Shown here in pieces: positions 1 to 11,150 of a stretch of 64,000 nt of DNA (positions within the stretch are counted from its first letter, which is position 1; each line of letters starts with the position of its first letter). The position numbers were made by a program, and so were the translations under genes. The notes beneath the pieces are model-generated. The model saw nothing but the letters and a program-made list of their open reading frames with translations, did not search any database and was not told the origin of the DNA. The stretch comes from Nicotiana tabacum (taxonomy: Eukaryota > Streptophyta > Magnoliopsida > Solanales > Solanaceae). The stretch spans positions 25,288,609 through 25,352,608 of the forward strand of contig NC_134100.1 of the NCBI RefSeq assembly GCF_000715075.1. Direction: 5' to 3'.

Positions 1-2940
1 AAAGACGGCAAGATTAGAGTATGCGTCGATTACCGCAATCTCAACAAAGCAAGTCCAAAGGATAACTTCCCATTACCCAATATCCATATTTTAATCGATA
101 ATTGTGCCAAACATGAGATGTGATCTTTTGTGGATTGTTATGTCGGGTATCATCAAATTCTGATGGATGAAGAAGATGCAGAAAAGATGGCATTCATCAT
201 CCCATGGGGGACTTATTGCTACCGGGTAATGCCATTTGGTTTGAAGAACGCCGGGGCAACTTACATGAGAGCAATGACCACGGTGTTTCATGATATGATA
301 CATAAGGAGATTGAGGTATACGTGGACGATGTGATCATAAAATCAAAGCATCAGGCCGACCACGTTGGGGATTTGAGGAAATTCTTCCTGAGACTTCACA
401 GGTAAAACCTCAAGCTTAACCCTGCCAAGTGCGCATTTGGTGTTCCATATGGAAAGCTGTTGGGATTTATAGTCAGTCGGCGAGGCATCGAGCTAGACCC
501 ATCAAAGATCAAAGCCATCCAAGAATTGCCACCTCCAAGGAACAAAACTGAAGTAATGAGTTTGTTAGGGAGGTTGAATTACATCAGCAGGTTTATTGCT
601 CAGCTCACGACAACCTGCGAGCCTATTTTCAAATTGTTGAAGAAAGATGCTGCGGTCAAATGGACTGATGAGTGTCAAGAAGCATTTGATAAGATAAAAG
701 GATACTTGTCAAACCCACCCGTGCTGGTTCTTCCAGAGCTAGGAAGACCTTTTATTCTTTACTTGACAGTCTTGGAAAACTCATTTGGTTGTGTTCTGGG
801 GCAACACGACATCACCGGCAGAAAGGAACAGGCCATCTACTACCTTAGCAAGAAGTTCACAGCTTATGAGGTTAAGTACACTCATCTGGAAAGGACATGT
901 TGCGCCCTAACTTGGGTAGCTCAGAAATTGAAACACTATTTGTCATCCTACACTACTTACCTCATTTCGCGTCTGGATCCGTTGAAATATATTTTTCAAA
1001 AGCATATGCCAATAGGGAGACTTGCAAAGTGGCAGATATTGCTCACAGAATTTGACATCATCTATGTGACTCGGACTGCAATAAAATCCCAAGCATTGGC
1101 CGATCATTTGTCCGAAAACCCGGTCGACGAAGAGTACGAGCCATTGAGAACTTATTTTCCCGATGAAGAAGTAATGCATATCGGTGAGATGGAGCAAATT
1201 GAAAAACCTGGCTGGAAACTTTTCTTTGATGGGGCTGCTAACATGAAAGGAGTCGGGATAGGAGCTGTGATTATTTCTGAAACCGGGCATCACTATCCTG
1301 TTACGGCTCAACTTCGGTTTTATTGCACCAATAATATGGCTGAGTATGAAGCTTGTATTTTGGGGTTAAGGCTAGCTGCAGACATGGGTATCCAGGAAAT
1401 CTTGGTTTTGGGAGATTCAGATATTCTGGTACATCAAATTCAAGGAGAATGGGAAACACGAGACCTGAAGCTCATACCCTACCAACAATGTTTACATGAT
1501 CTTTGCCAACGGTTTCGATTAGTGGAGTTCAGGCATATTCCGAGAATCCATAACGAGGTTGCCGATGCATTGGCAACCCTGGCATCAATGTTGCACCATC
1601 CAGACAAAGCTTATGTGGATCCACTGCATATTCAAGTCCACGATCAGCACGCTTACTACAACATGGTTGAAGAAGAATTTGATGGTGAACCATGGTTCCA
1701 CGACATCAAGGAGTATATCAGAATGAGGATATATCCAGCACAAGCCACAGGGGATCAAAAGAGAACCATTAGACGGTTGGCAAGTGGATTCTTCTTAAGT
1801 GGAGGAGTTTTGTATAAAAGAACACCAGACCTTGGATTATTAAGATGCATAGATGCTAGACAAGCTACGACTGTCATGTCTGAAGTACATTCGGGAGTTT
1901 GCGGACCCCACATGAGCGGATATGTGTTGGCAAAGAAAATTCTCCGAGCTGGTTACTATTGGCTTACCATGGAGCGAGATTGTATCAGTTTTGTGCGCAA
2001 ATGTCATCAATGCCAGATACACGGGGATTTGATTCATTCTCCACCATCCGAGTTGCACACAATGTCGGCACCATGGCCCTTCGTCGCTTGGGGCATGGAT
2101 ATTATTGGACCAATTGAGCCGGCAACATCCAATGGGCACAGGTTCATTCTGGTAGCCATTGATTATTTCACCAAATGGGTTGAGGCCAAAACATTCAAAT
2201 CGGTGACCAAGAAAGCTGTGGTAGATTTTGTTCACTCAAATATCATATGTCGATTCGGAATACCAAAGGTGATCATCACAGATAACTGTGCTAATCTTAA
2301 CAGTAACTTAATGAGAGAAGTATGTCAACAGTTTAAGATTATACATCGCAATTCTACCCCATATCAGCCCAAGGCGAATGGAGCAGTCGAGGCAACCAAC
2401 AAAAACATAAAGAAGATACTTCGGAAAATGGTAGAAGGTTCAAGGCAGTGGCACGAAAAATTACCATTTGCGTTGTTGGGATATCGCACTACTGTTCGCA
2501 CTTCGGTAGGAGCAACTCCTTATTTGTTGGTGTATGGCACTGGGGTAGTAATTCCTGTAGAAGTTGAGATTCCTTCCCTTCGGATCGTCGCCGAAGCTAA
2601 GATTGATGATGATGAATGGGTCAAAACCCGTTTGGAACAGTTAAACTTGATTGATGAAAAACGATTGGCAGCAGTATGTCATGGCCAATTGTATCAAAGA
2701 AGAATAGCAAGAGCATACAACAAAAAGGTACGTCCCCGAAAGTTTGAAGTGGGTCAACATGTGCTGAAACGTATTCTTCCACATCAGGTTAAAGCAAAGG
2801 GCAAATTTGCCTCGAATTGGCAAGGATCGTTCATTGTGACAAGAGTATTGTCCAATGGTGCATTATGTTTAACAGATATTGAAGGAAAATGCATAGACAT
2901 GGCTATCAATTCTGATGCGGTAAAGAGATATTATGCATGA
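1..2940 (+). pseudogene. Ogre A pol: RT, RNase H, archaeal-like RNase H, integrase
   Basis: One reading frame runs from base 1 to the TGA at 2938-2940, broken only by TGA at 121-123 and TAA at 403-405. The RT catalytic YVDD is at 319-330. The first RNase H (about 750-1060) lacks the usual catalytic Asp in its first strand, as is known for Tat elements. A second, archaeal-like RNase H follows at about 1205-1590, with Asp in FFDG and Glu in EYEA. Integrase has an HHCC finger (about 1880-2020, CHQC intact) and catalytic Asp at 2098, Asp at 2281 and Glu at 2389, a D-X60-D-X35-E triad. Its C-terminal domain ends the frame. Two nonsense codons in about 980 make it far better preserved than the Athila and Tekay copies here. 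It is not translatable as one protein. Confidence 0.93.
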
Positions 2941-3129
2941 TTTTTCTTTGGTATAATTATTGAATGTTTGTATTTGGCATTATTTCGAAGATTGGAATGA
3001 CAAAGGCAATTTATTTTGCTATCCAAACACTGTATCCTTTGTTCCCTCTTTTGAGCCATATTTTTTTTCTTTCCTACCCTCTTTTGGAATCCTTAATAAA
3101 AAAAAAAGAGAAAAGAAAATTATAGAAGT

Positions 3130-3186
3130 GAACTACGTTTGACCTGATTCCTCAAAAAGGATACGTAGGCACCTCACGGCTCGGTC
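3130..3186 (+). other. GAACTAC structured motif, copy a (after pol)
   Basis: The motif starts GAACTACGT about 190 nt after the pol stop. Helix P1 pairs CTACGT (3133-3138) with ACGTAG (3163-3168). Inside it, TCCT (3149-3152) pairs with AGGA (3158-3161). TGACC between the 5' arms of the two helices is complementary to GGTCA just downstream (about 3183-3187), so a crossing pairing is possible. Related copies lie at 5290, 16646, 19466, 27258 and 30637. The function is unknown to me. Confidence 0.6.
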
Positions 3187-4302
3187 ATAGGGTGCATAAT
3201 ATGCATAAAATGAAACATCAAGAGACCCCCAATCAAGAAATTGGGGCAGGAATTGTATTGGCAATAAGAAAAATGATTCCAAGAGTTGTAATTTTAAACC
3301 CATATCAAAATTGTTTAACTTTTGATACCCTTTCATTCCAACCACATACCAAAAGACCTTTCGATCAATCTTATAAAAATGCCGAGTCAAGAAAAAGGAG
3401 ATGGTTCGTAACACTCTGGTCCAAACAAGAAAAGCGATGAAAATGAGAGAGTCTTATAGGTGAAAACCCGCACGGGCACCATGAGACGATGGAAGCTGAG
3501 AGAAAATAAAATGAGAGAGTCTTATTGGTGAAAATCTTCGCAGGCACCATAAGGCGAAAAAGAATTAAGAAATAAATAAATGAGGAAGGTTTGTCAGTAA
3601 AAACTCTTTAAAACACTGCAAGTCAAACAAGGACCGTAAGGCAGCAAAAAGTAAAATTGGTTTGTGGAAGTTTTGAAAGGATTGTAAAGGAGATTGGTTA
3701 AATAAACTGGGCTGATTAATCCAAAATGCATACCCTGATCATTGGTGCCAGTAACTCCAATTAGATAAGTTCCTTATTCCTATCTCCAACAGTCATCCAA
3801 ATTTGGATTTTTCTGTTCATTCTTAATTGTCCAAATCATCATGTTTCGTCACTAATAGTCTTACTCTTCTAAAGTTTTGAGGTAAGTTTCGTTCCAAGCA
3901 AATAAAAAGGAATGTCAAGGTATACTACCAAGATTCAAGATGGCATAATGCAAAATACGGCCATGATAGGTGGGAAGTAGTAGGATGAAAATAGGATATG
4001 GGTGTGAGAAAAGTTGAATCAGAAAAGTGGTTTAGTAATGTCAGGAGAGACATATGATTACGATTGAAAGGGTTTGAAGTGAAAACAACAGTTGGGGACC
4101 CTACGGTTAAGGATCAATTACGAGGACAAAACAGTCTTTTTAACCGCTCCAAGGCAGTAAAACAGGACAAAGAGAAACTCCACCCCCAGCAAGAATGCCA
4201 CAACTAACCACCATGCCTTAAACTAACAAATTTTCTTTGATTTGAAATAGGGGCAAAAACAATATTTGTTTCAGGAAACACCCGGTGAGGGAAGAAGTCA
4301 GG

Positions 4303-4760
4303 CGTCCACCTGGAGAACAAGGAAGAGCAATGGGAGTATTAGCAATCAGGCATCCACCTGGAGAACAAGGAAGAGCAATGGAAGTATTAGCAATCAGGCA
4401 TCCACCTGGAGAACAAGGAAGAGCAATGGAAGTATTAGCAATCAGGCATCCACCTGGAGAACAAGGAAGAGCAATGGAAGTATTAGCAGTCAGGCGTCCA
4501 CCTGGAGAACAAGGAAGAGCAATGGAAGTATTAGCAGTCAGGCATCCACCTGGAGAACAAGGAAGAGCAATAGAAGCATTAGCAGTCAGGCGTCCACCTG
4601 GAGAATAAGGAAGAGCAATAGAAGTATCAGCAATCAGGCGTCCACCTGGAGAACAAGGAAGAAGAGTTGAAATAGCAATCAGGCGTCCACCTGGAGAACA
4701 AGGAAGAACAGTTGAAATATCAGCAATCAGGCGTCCACCTGGAAAACAAGGAAGGACAGT
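4303..4760 (+). repeat. 48-bp minisatellite, about 10 units
   Basis: About ten tandem units are centred on TCCACCTGGAGAACAAGG. The first seven or so keep a 48-bp period and the last two are shortened. Each unit contains a short inverted repeat CAGG-N6-CCTG. Variation between units is mostly single transitions (GCATCC/GCGTCC). The shared core is related to that of the larger array at 29031-30396 in Ogre B. Confidence 0.92.
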
Positions 4761-5289
4761 TGAAGTAATCAAGGTCAGGAGCCCCCTGAAGAATGGAATG
4801 GCGACTAATTTTCAAAGTAATCGAGGTCAGGAGCCCCCCTGAAAAATAGAATGGCAATTTATTTTTGACATTGCTGGTTGAAGTCAAGAGCCCGCCCATA
4901 TAATAGAGGAGTACACTTAGAGTCAATAAAGCAGAGGAATCCAACCGAATCCCCAGCGGGAAACAACAAGAATCCCAAACAGAGGAAGAAAGTACAAAAC
5001 ACAATGAAAAACAATGCGAAAAGAAATAAGCAGTTCGAGATCGGTGGTCAAAGGAGAATACGAGACAAGTCGGAAGCAAAGGATACCAAAGAGTCACCAA
5101 GACATCAAAGCAACAAGAAACGCAAGGGCATAATCTAGATAAGATTTTGTAATTCATATACCATGGTCTAGTCTAGCTTTTTGTTTTTCTTTAAGCAGGG
5201 TGTAATAAGGAGGTCAGCAAGCAGTAAAAGCAGCACGCAACAGCAGTAACATCACAGTCCCATGGTAGTCCCAGCTACCAACACTTCCC

Positions 5290-5357
5290 GAACTACATTG
5301 ACCTGATTCCTTTATAGCCAAGGATATGTAGGAAACCTTTGAAGCAGAGGTTCGATC
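5290..5357 (+). other. GAACTAC structured motif, copy b (before PPT)
   Basis: This copy lies about 115 nt upstream of the LTR. P1 is CTACAT with ATGTAG, an A-T pair where copy a has G-C. P2 is TCCTT with AAGGA. A third hairpin, AACCT with AGGTT, follows. TTGA in the internal loop is complementary to TCAA at the 3' edge. Confidence 0.6.
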
Positions 5358-5457
5358 AAATCTTTCAAAAATGCTTCCAACGGAGTATTCAAATAGGCAA
5401 AAATTGCTCGTATCCGCTCACTTTATCTTTGCACGAAAACTCTTCGTGTTTCCGGAC

Positions 5458-5469
5458 AAAGAGGGGCAG
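5458..5469 (+). other. Polypurine tract of Ogre A
   Basis: AAAGAGGGGCAG directly precedes the LTR (one T intervenes before TGTGAGC). This is the normal primer position for plus-strand synthesis. The equivalent in Ogre B (30811-30822) is AAAGAGTGGCAG. Confidence 0.8.
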
Positions 5470-6655
5470 TTGTGAGCACGTGATTTTTGCCTCACAAGAA
5501 CTACTCCGAAAGAAATCACAAATAATTTTTCTTTGCAAGCAATTTTTAGAATTTATGTGGTATTTTTGGATAATTATTTATGTGTTATCTGTAACTATTT
5601 ACTTTGTTATAGTAAAATAAAAATAAAATAAAAAATACATGTTGCATGCATATCTAGGATTTAATTACGCATTTAAGAATTAATTAAACCGTCATTTAGC
5701 TATAAGAAAAAGAAAATCACAAAAATATGTATTTATCCTATTTTTGCCATTAAAATATGTCATGGTGTGATTAATGTTTTGTCTTGTGTGTTAATGATTG
5801 TTAAGGGGTAATGGATATTTTTGTAAGGGTAATTTTGATTTTATAATTAAAATTAGGAATTTAATAATTAGGAATTAAAGGAAAATGAAAAAAGGGGAAG
5901 TAAATAGGAAGAAAAAATTGGGCTGGGCCATTTTTAATTAACAAAAATCAGGCCCAATGTGGGTAATAACCCAGTGCAGGACCAGGTCTCTCAGCCGTCT
6001 CCCAAACAACGTCGTTTGGATTCTTTCAATCTGAGCCGTTGATCGAACAAATCAAACGGTTCAGGGCAGCCCTGGTTTGATTTGAAACGGCACTGTTTCA
6101 GGTGTTCAATCTGAGCCGCCCATTTTCTTTGATCCAATGGCCCCAGAGCTTATAACAAACCCGATCCCACAACCCGGTCCACCTTTACCCGGTCTCTCAA
6201 AGAGACCAAACGACACCGTTTGTTTGAGTGGTTTAATCCAGGCCATTGCTCTCAGTTGATCCAACGGCCATGGTCCATCCACCCCACCCCGTATATAAGT
6301 CCCAAACCATACCCCACCCCCAAACCAAACACCCCTCTGTCCTGTTCATTGTCTCTTTCAAGAGACCAGATGAACCCCAATGTCTACCACCGTGCACCGC
6401 CCACTGGAAATCGCCTCACGGCGATTCCAGTGGTCCAAATGACCCCATCTTAACAACATAGCTTCCTCACGGCACCCTCTTTACAGATCTGGTGTTAGTT
6501 TCCCTCGAATCAGGCCACAACATCTCAAATCTTCGATCAAAGTTTGGTCTGAAAACCTAACTTTCTCCGATGGCTTCCAAATTAACACTATAGTTTCCCC
6601 TGTCCATCCTCGTCATGAACCTGTTAGTAGCATGGTTCGAATCTTCCTGGAACTG

Positions 6656-6681
6656 CTCGAATCTTCATTTGAAGATTCGAG
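6656..6681 (+). other. Perfect 12-bp hairpin in Ogre A U3
   Basis: CTCGAATCTTCA is followed by a TT loop and then its exact reverse complement. The same hairpin occurs in both Ogre B LTRs (12655-12680 and 31918-31943) with a single mismatch, although surrounding sequence is diverged. Confidence 0.75.
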
Positions 6682-6873
6682 TAAAACCTAACCCTACCCC
6701 AACCTACCCCAAACTCACACCAGTTGTCCACCTGACCTCCCTCGTGCCTAAAACACTGTTGGTTTGGTTCGACTATGTCTAGAAGTGTTCGAATTTTAGA
6801 TCAAAGAATCAGGAACCCTAAAAAATCCAAATCGTGGAAATTGCCCAAATTAAATGAGAGATTGAGGTCTAAG

Positions 6874-6921
6874 AGACTTTAATCGAGGTATTCTCAATTG
6901 AGAATACTTCGAATAAAGTCT
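6874..6921 (+). other. Long hairpin in Ogre A U3 (about 23-bp stem)
   Basis: The left arm AGACTTTAATCGAGG plus TATTCTCA pairs with the right arm ending AATAAAGTCT around a 2-nt AT loop, with one mismatch and one G-T pair. The inner GTATTCTCA/TGAGAATAC is GTGTTCTCA/TGAGAACAC in Ogre B, and the outer GACTTTA/TAAAGTC is GACCTTA/TAAGGTC there. Both are compensatory changes. Confidence 0.75.
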
Positions 6922-7951
6922 GTTCAACCTCAAAAGGTCCGAATCCTAATTTGAGCCTGTGTCCGTATGAGTTCTGAAGGTTGGAGGTATTTTTCCTTTT
7001 TCTTTTCCTGTGTTTATGGTTTTTGTTTATCTGTGTATTTGTGTATTTTAATTTTCCACATTCTCTCAATTCATCTTTTCATTCCCAGTATCCTTTTTAT
7101 TTGGTCGAATTTGTTTCTGTTCTTTGTTGTGAATAATTATAGGCTGTGTAATCGATTCGAATAAGTTCGTCAATTAGTTGTTAAAACCTCTGTTCTTGTC
7201 AATACTGATTGAAACTGCCTGATTATTTATACACTGATTATTGACAATTGTCGTAGGTAATCAGTTAATTAATACTCGTCAATTAAATCGTTCTTGTTTG
7301 TAAATCAATAAGTTTGTCAAATGGATGTTGTGTATGCTGATCTCTAAGCAATCAGTTCCAGGGCATTGTCAATATGCTTACAAGCTCCTGCATTCGTATT
7401 GATTTTAGTTCGATTTCTAATTTCAGTTTAAATGGTTCTGCTGAGTTCTGTGTGATATTAATATGTTTTTTTATTTAAGTTCAGTCTGTTAGTTCCATGT
7501 TTGAATTTAGTTTTTGTCAATTAGTTATTAGAAATTTGGTATGTTGGATCGGTCATAGCTATTGCATTTCCCTGTTTGGCACAATCGGTGAGGATAGAAT
7601 GTTTGTTTGATTTATTTTAGGAATTGGTTATTAGCTGTTAGGCAGATTAGTTTAGATAATTGTTAAGTTTGGGTAGTTTTGGTCTGGGGCAGTAATATTA
7701 AGGGATTTTCAGGGGTGTTTGGGGAATAAAACAGTTAGCATGATACTTTATTGCTAGTGCTTTATTAGTGGGGTATTAATTAATCCTAATGGGAAACCAA
7801 AGAAAGTGAAAGGGGCTGAAATCAAGGGAAAAAGGTATCCTTAGTTGTTTTGATTAATTGAAAATCCAGACTTAGTGTTATTTGAGTGGGAAATTCTGAT
7901 TTTAAAAGGGGAAAAGGGGTCGGGCAGCACAAAAAGAAAAAGGCATACTTG

Positions 7952-7957
7952 TATAAA
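7952..7957 (+). promoter_or_regulatory. TATA box of Ogre A LTR
   Basis: TATAAA in the context GTATAAAGAGGGGG sits where the Ogre B LTRs have TATAAATA (13950 and 32970), when the flanking GGGG-rich segments are aligned. It implies U3 of about 2.48 kb. Confidence 0.55.
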
Positions 7958-7980
7958 GAGGGGGTGTTGGGACTGATTGC

Positions 7981-8100
7981 AGGGGAGAGACAGGGAGAGA
8001 GAATAGATAGAGGGGACAGAGATAGAGAGGAGATAGAGAGAACAGATAGGCAGAACAGATATAGAGGAGGATAGAAAAGAAGAGAAAATCAGAAAAAAAG
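7981..8100 (+). repeat. Purine-rich low-complexity stretch
   Basis: Degenerate GAGA and GATAGA repeats lie 30-150 bases downstream of the TATA box of the Ogre A LTR, probably at the start of the transcribed R region. The minus-strand open frame over it is only the complementary low-complexity sequence. Confidence 0.7.
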
Positions 8101-10294
8101 CATGCACACATACACACAGAATCTGAAACAAAACAGAAAAAATAAGAGAAGTCAGAAATATGGTTTCCTCATATCTGTCTGGGTTTGTTTGGTGAAACTG
8201 TTTGATTGGATCTGAAATTTTCATAAAATTTCTGCTACTGTTCGTCTGTTTTCACGGGTCTTGCTGTTTTTGGCTCAAATCTGCTAAATCATTAGCATTT
8301 TTCTGCTGGTTTTTGTTGCTGCTGTTACTGCTGAACCTTACCTCTTTTACCCTCATTTCCAGGTACATATCTGTAGATCATGTCATAAAAAGCTTCAACA
8401 TTGCAAGTAAATGAAGTTTAGAATTGCAATTATGTCCTCTACTCATCTAAATCTATTAGTTAAGTTTCAGTTTTGTTTTAGTTAGTTAATATAGTATTAT
8501 ACTTGACATGATAAACTATTAGCCAATTTGCCTTTTGAAGTAGTATAAATTCTGCGGTAATATTATTTATTTTGAAGTTTGGTGATGACATGTATTTTTG
8601 AATTGTTAAGATAGGAAATATGGCAGAAAGCTAGCCATTAATTAAATCTTGTGATATTGTTGGCTAAGTATAGGATAGTATGGAAATATCAAGAAACTAC
8701 ATTATTAGCGTATCTCGTCAAATATCCGATTTTTGTTTAAAGCTAGATGATGTAAGTTGTATTTTGTTCGTATATGGCATGATAACGGTTATGTGTATAA
8801 CCAATAGGCGAAAAGTGAATTGATATAATCCGTTACGTTTACGATGTTGGAATACTGCGAATGGTTCAGATGTATAACTATGTTACATGTAATGTCATTT
8901 TATTAAATCATTTTGTAGATTAGTTCTCTTTCCAAACAACAAATGGTCCATTTATTTAAGAAACTTGTTTAACTCATTTCTTAAAAATAGTATATAAAAA
9001 ATAATGTCAATAATTTTTACAAAGTGTAGAATTAGTGTTTGTAAATAGCTTGCATAGGCCGAGAATAAAAATTGGTTTGATTTTATCTATCCCAAACTCA
9101 ATCATCGTAAGCGAATTAACCAAATAATTAGAACTTTGGACTAAGAACAAGTTGATGAGATAGGGGTGAGATTTATAAATACGAATTGCAACATTTTAAG
9201 TCAAAGATATACAAAAAGAATCCGTTCCGAATAGAACAATGAAAATTCTTCGACAACTATTAGTTTGCTTATCAATTAATTTTTTCCTAGTTTTTATACG
9301 TAATTCACTTTTGGTAAGTTTTCGAATGTATACACTTAGTCTTAAGCCTAGGAAAATAACAGACAAATTGTGCATATAATTATCAAGTACTAAAAATACA
9401 TAAACAAAATACGGATATTGTATTCACGATAAAAATGGTAGTTTTAGTTGCACGTTGTTTGTTTTTCATATCATTAATTCTTTAAATTTGAATAGTTTTA
9501 AGGTATATAATTCATACGTGTAAAATATGACCTGCGGTCAACACCTAATAAATTTTGAATTCTTTTCAAGAAATTTGGAAGCGTCCCAATCGGTGATTTC
9601 CCATGACTTTCACATTTAAAAATAGATGGACATAATTAATATTTACAGAGAATTTATATTACCATCAAGAATATTTTGTGTAATTAGGGATGCATTCGCC
9701 TGACCTGATTATACTTCTAAAGGCAATTCGGATTATGCGTTCGCGGAAATTCGATCAAAATATTTAAATAAAAGGGGGTTCTTCGGAGTATATTAAATTA
9801 ATTTCATATAACCCGAGATGTGTTGTTCACTATTTAATCATACAAGAGCGACAAACGTTCTTAACTTTATTTTAAGCACAATTTCGAACACAAGTTTTTT
9901 TATATATAATAAAAAATATAAAAAATATTATCAATCTTATTGTGTACACGTATGCGTGACACGATTCTTTATATTTATAAAAATGTATAATACGAATATA
10001 CGTACGCGTGATTCGTTTCAAGAAGGGTCTATAATTGTAAACAATCTAAACAAAAGCGGTAACAAAATCAGGCAACAAGAAAAAATGTATTTAATAAATC
10101 GAGATAATCAAGCCAAGTATAAAAATGGTTAAGCGACCGTGCTAGAACCACGGAATTCGGGAATGCCTAACACCTTCTCCTGAATTAACAGAATTCCTTA
10201 CTCGAATTTCTGGTTCGCAGAATGACAAACAGATTCATATTCTCCTCGATTCGGGATTAAAACCGGTGACTTGGGATGCCGTAAAATTCCCAGG

Positions 10295-10305
10295 TGGCGA
10301 CTCTG
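10295..10305 (+). other. PBS-like 11-mer inside the Ogre A LTR end
   Basis: TGGCGACTCTG is identical to the first 11 bases of the tRNA-Arg primer binding site of Ogre B (15884-15900), but sits 88 bp inside the LTR. Ogre B has related 10-mers at 15779-15788 (one mismatch) and 34798-34807 (exact). Confidence 0.6.
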
Positions 10306-10393
10306 AAATAAATAAACAAATTCCGTTTCGACTGTCCTTTAATTGGAGAAAACTCCTTGTACCCTCGCGGGGGCGGAAGAAGGAGGTGTGACA

Positions 10394-11150
10394 ATTATGA
10401 TTAGTTTACTGGTCCAGCTGATCTAAATTGAGATATTAATTACTGATTTGTTGACTTCACCCAATTATTACGCCTAAGGCATTTTATAATCAATCTTAGA
10501 TAGCTCAAACAGTAAGTACTTTCCCACTATAATTAATGAGAGGCGACGAAGACTTACTCTTCATAAAATAAATAAAAATATGAAGGATAATGTATTAGTG
10601 GGTCAGCAGAATTGTACATTATATGTAGTTGATCATTTTCAACTCTATTTTACAAGCATTCTAAAATATCTCAGCTTCAACATTTTTAACTGTGGTGAAC
10701 CAGCGATTACACAACCTAATAATAGGGCTTTATGCTTAACTCTAGATGAGCCAAAAATAAAAAGAATTATTTTTTATATAAAGCAAATAGTATCCCCAGA
10801 ATGGTTTTGATGAAGCTTTTATCACTATGCTAGGACGTTATCAAGATTGATATATAAACTTTATTCAAAGTTTTTCCAATGGGCTTGGACTAAACTATTT
10901 TGGGTTCTTTGGTATATCGAAATACCGAAATATTAAAAACCCAATATCGTATACCGTACTGAATTATCAAAATATTGAGATTTCTGTACCGGAATAAACT
11001 GAAATACAAAAAAAATCGAAATACCAAATTAATTCGGTTCGGTTCGGAATTCGGTTTTTATGCTCACCCCTACCGGATAGGGGCTGGATCTTGAAAGTAT
11101 CCATTTGTGCCGGTTGGGATTGTGTTACTGGTGGCCCGGACTGGTTGGAA
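10394..11150. other. Flanking DNA between Ogre A and the Tekay element
   Basis: AT-rich sequence separates the Ogre A LTR end from the Tekay LTR. I see no coding region with recognisable homology. Its right part is a hAT-like end (about 10900-11072). The last bases, TGGTTGGAA (11142-11150), recur directly after the other end of the Tekay element (45091-45099). Confidence 0.6.
10900..11072 (-). mobile_element. hAT-like terminal fragment
   Basis: Read on the minus strand from 11072, the sequence begins TAGGGGTGAGCATAAAAACC and continues with repeated CCGAA/CGGTATT-type words. That is the style of many plant hAT termini (short TIR starting T/CAGGGGTG, then subterminal CGGTT repeats). No opposite end and no matching 8-bp duplication was found, so this may be a fragment. 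Identification is by style only. Confidence 0.4.

Larger units (their letters stand above)
2941..5470 (+). other. Ogre A 3' non-coding region
   Basis: This 2.5-kb stretch lies between the pol stop and the LTR. I see no conserved protein in it. It holds two copies of the GAACTAC structured motif (3130-3186 and 5290-5357), a 48-bp minisatellite (4303-4760), three diverged relatives of that unit (about 4765-4910) and the polypurine tract. The open frames across the minisatellite on both strands follow from the 48-bp period and are not genes. The same arrangement recurs downstream of pol in copy B. Confidence 0.8.
1..10393 (+). mobile_element. Ogre/Tat Ty3-gypsy retrotransposon, copy A (3' part)
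   Basis: The element runs off the left edge of the window. Visible parts in order are reverse transcriptase, RNase H, a second RNase H, integrase, a 2.5-kb non-coding 3' region, a polypurine tract and a 4.9-kb LTR starting TGTGAGCACG and ending GGTGTGACA. The Tat/Ogre assignment rests on the double RNase H, the very long LTR and close resemblance to copy B at 11559-34899, which shows the remaining hallmarks. The 5' LTR, gag and protease lie outside the window, so a target duplication cannot be checked. Confidence 0.93.
5471..10393 (+). repeat. 3' LTR of Ogre A (4.92 kb)
   Basis: The LTR begins TGTGAGCACGTGATTTTTGC right after the polypurine tract and ends GGAGGTGTGACA, matching the termini of the Ogre B LTRs. 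The last 250 or so bases are strongly conserved with B, whereas the middle is diverged. A TATAAA at 7952 suggests a U3 of about 2.5 kb. The 5' third contains two hairpins (6656-6681 and 6874-6921). No coding capacity is evident; small open frames in it, including one over the purine-rich stretch, are not credible genes. Confidence 0.92.

Noticed and set aside
4218..4772. 184-codon minus-strand frame and overlapping plus-strand frames with a repeated peptide
   Set aside because: The 48-bp period is a multiple of three, so frames stay open on both strands by arithmetic. No homology is visible.
7841..8224. Minus-strand 127-codon hydrophobic frame
   Set aside because: It is the complement of a GA-rich low-complexity stretch in an LTR.
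9161..9170. TAGGGGTGAG as a possible left end pairing with the hAT-like end at 11072
   Set aside because: The segment would span the conserved LTR terminus at 10393, and the bases flanking it do not match the expected duplication; chance match.
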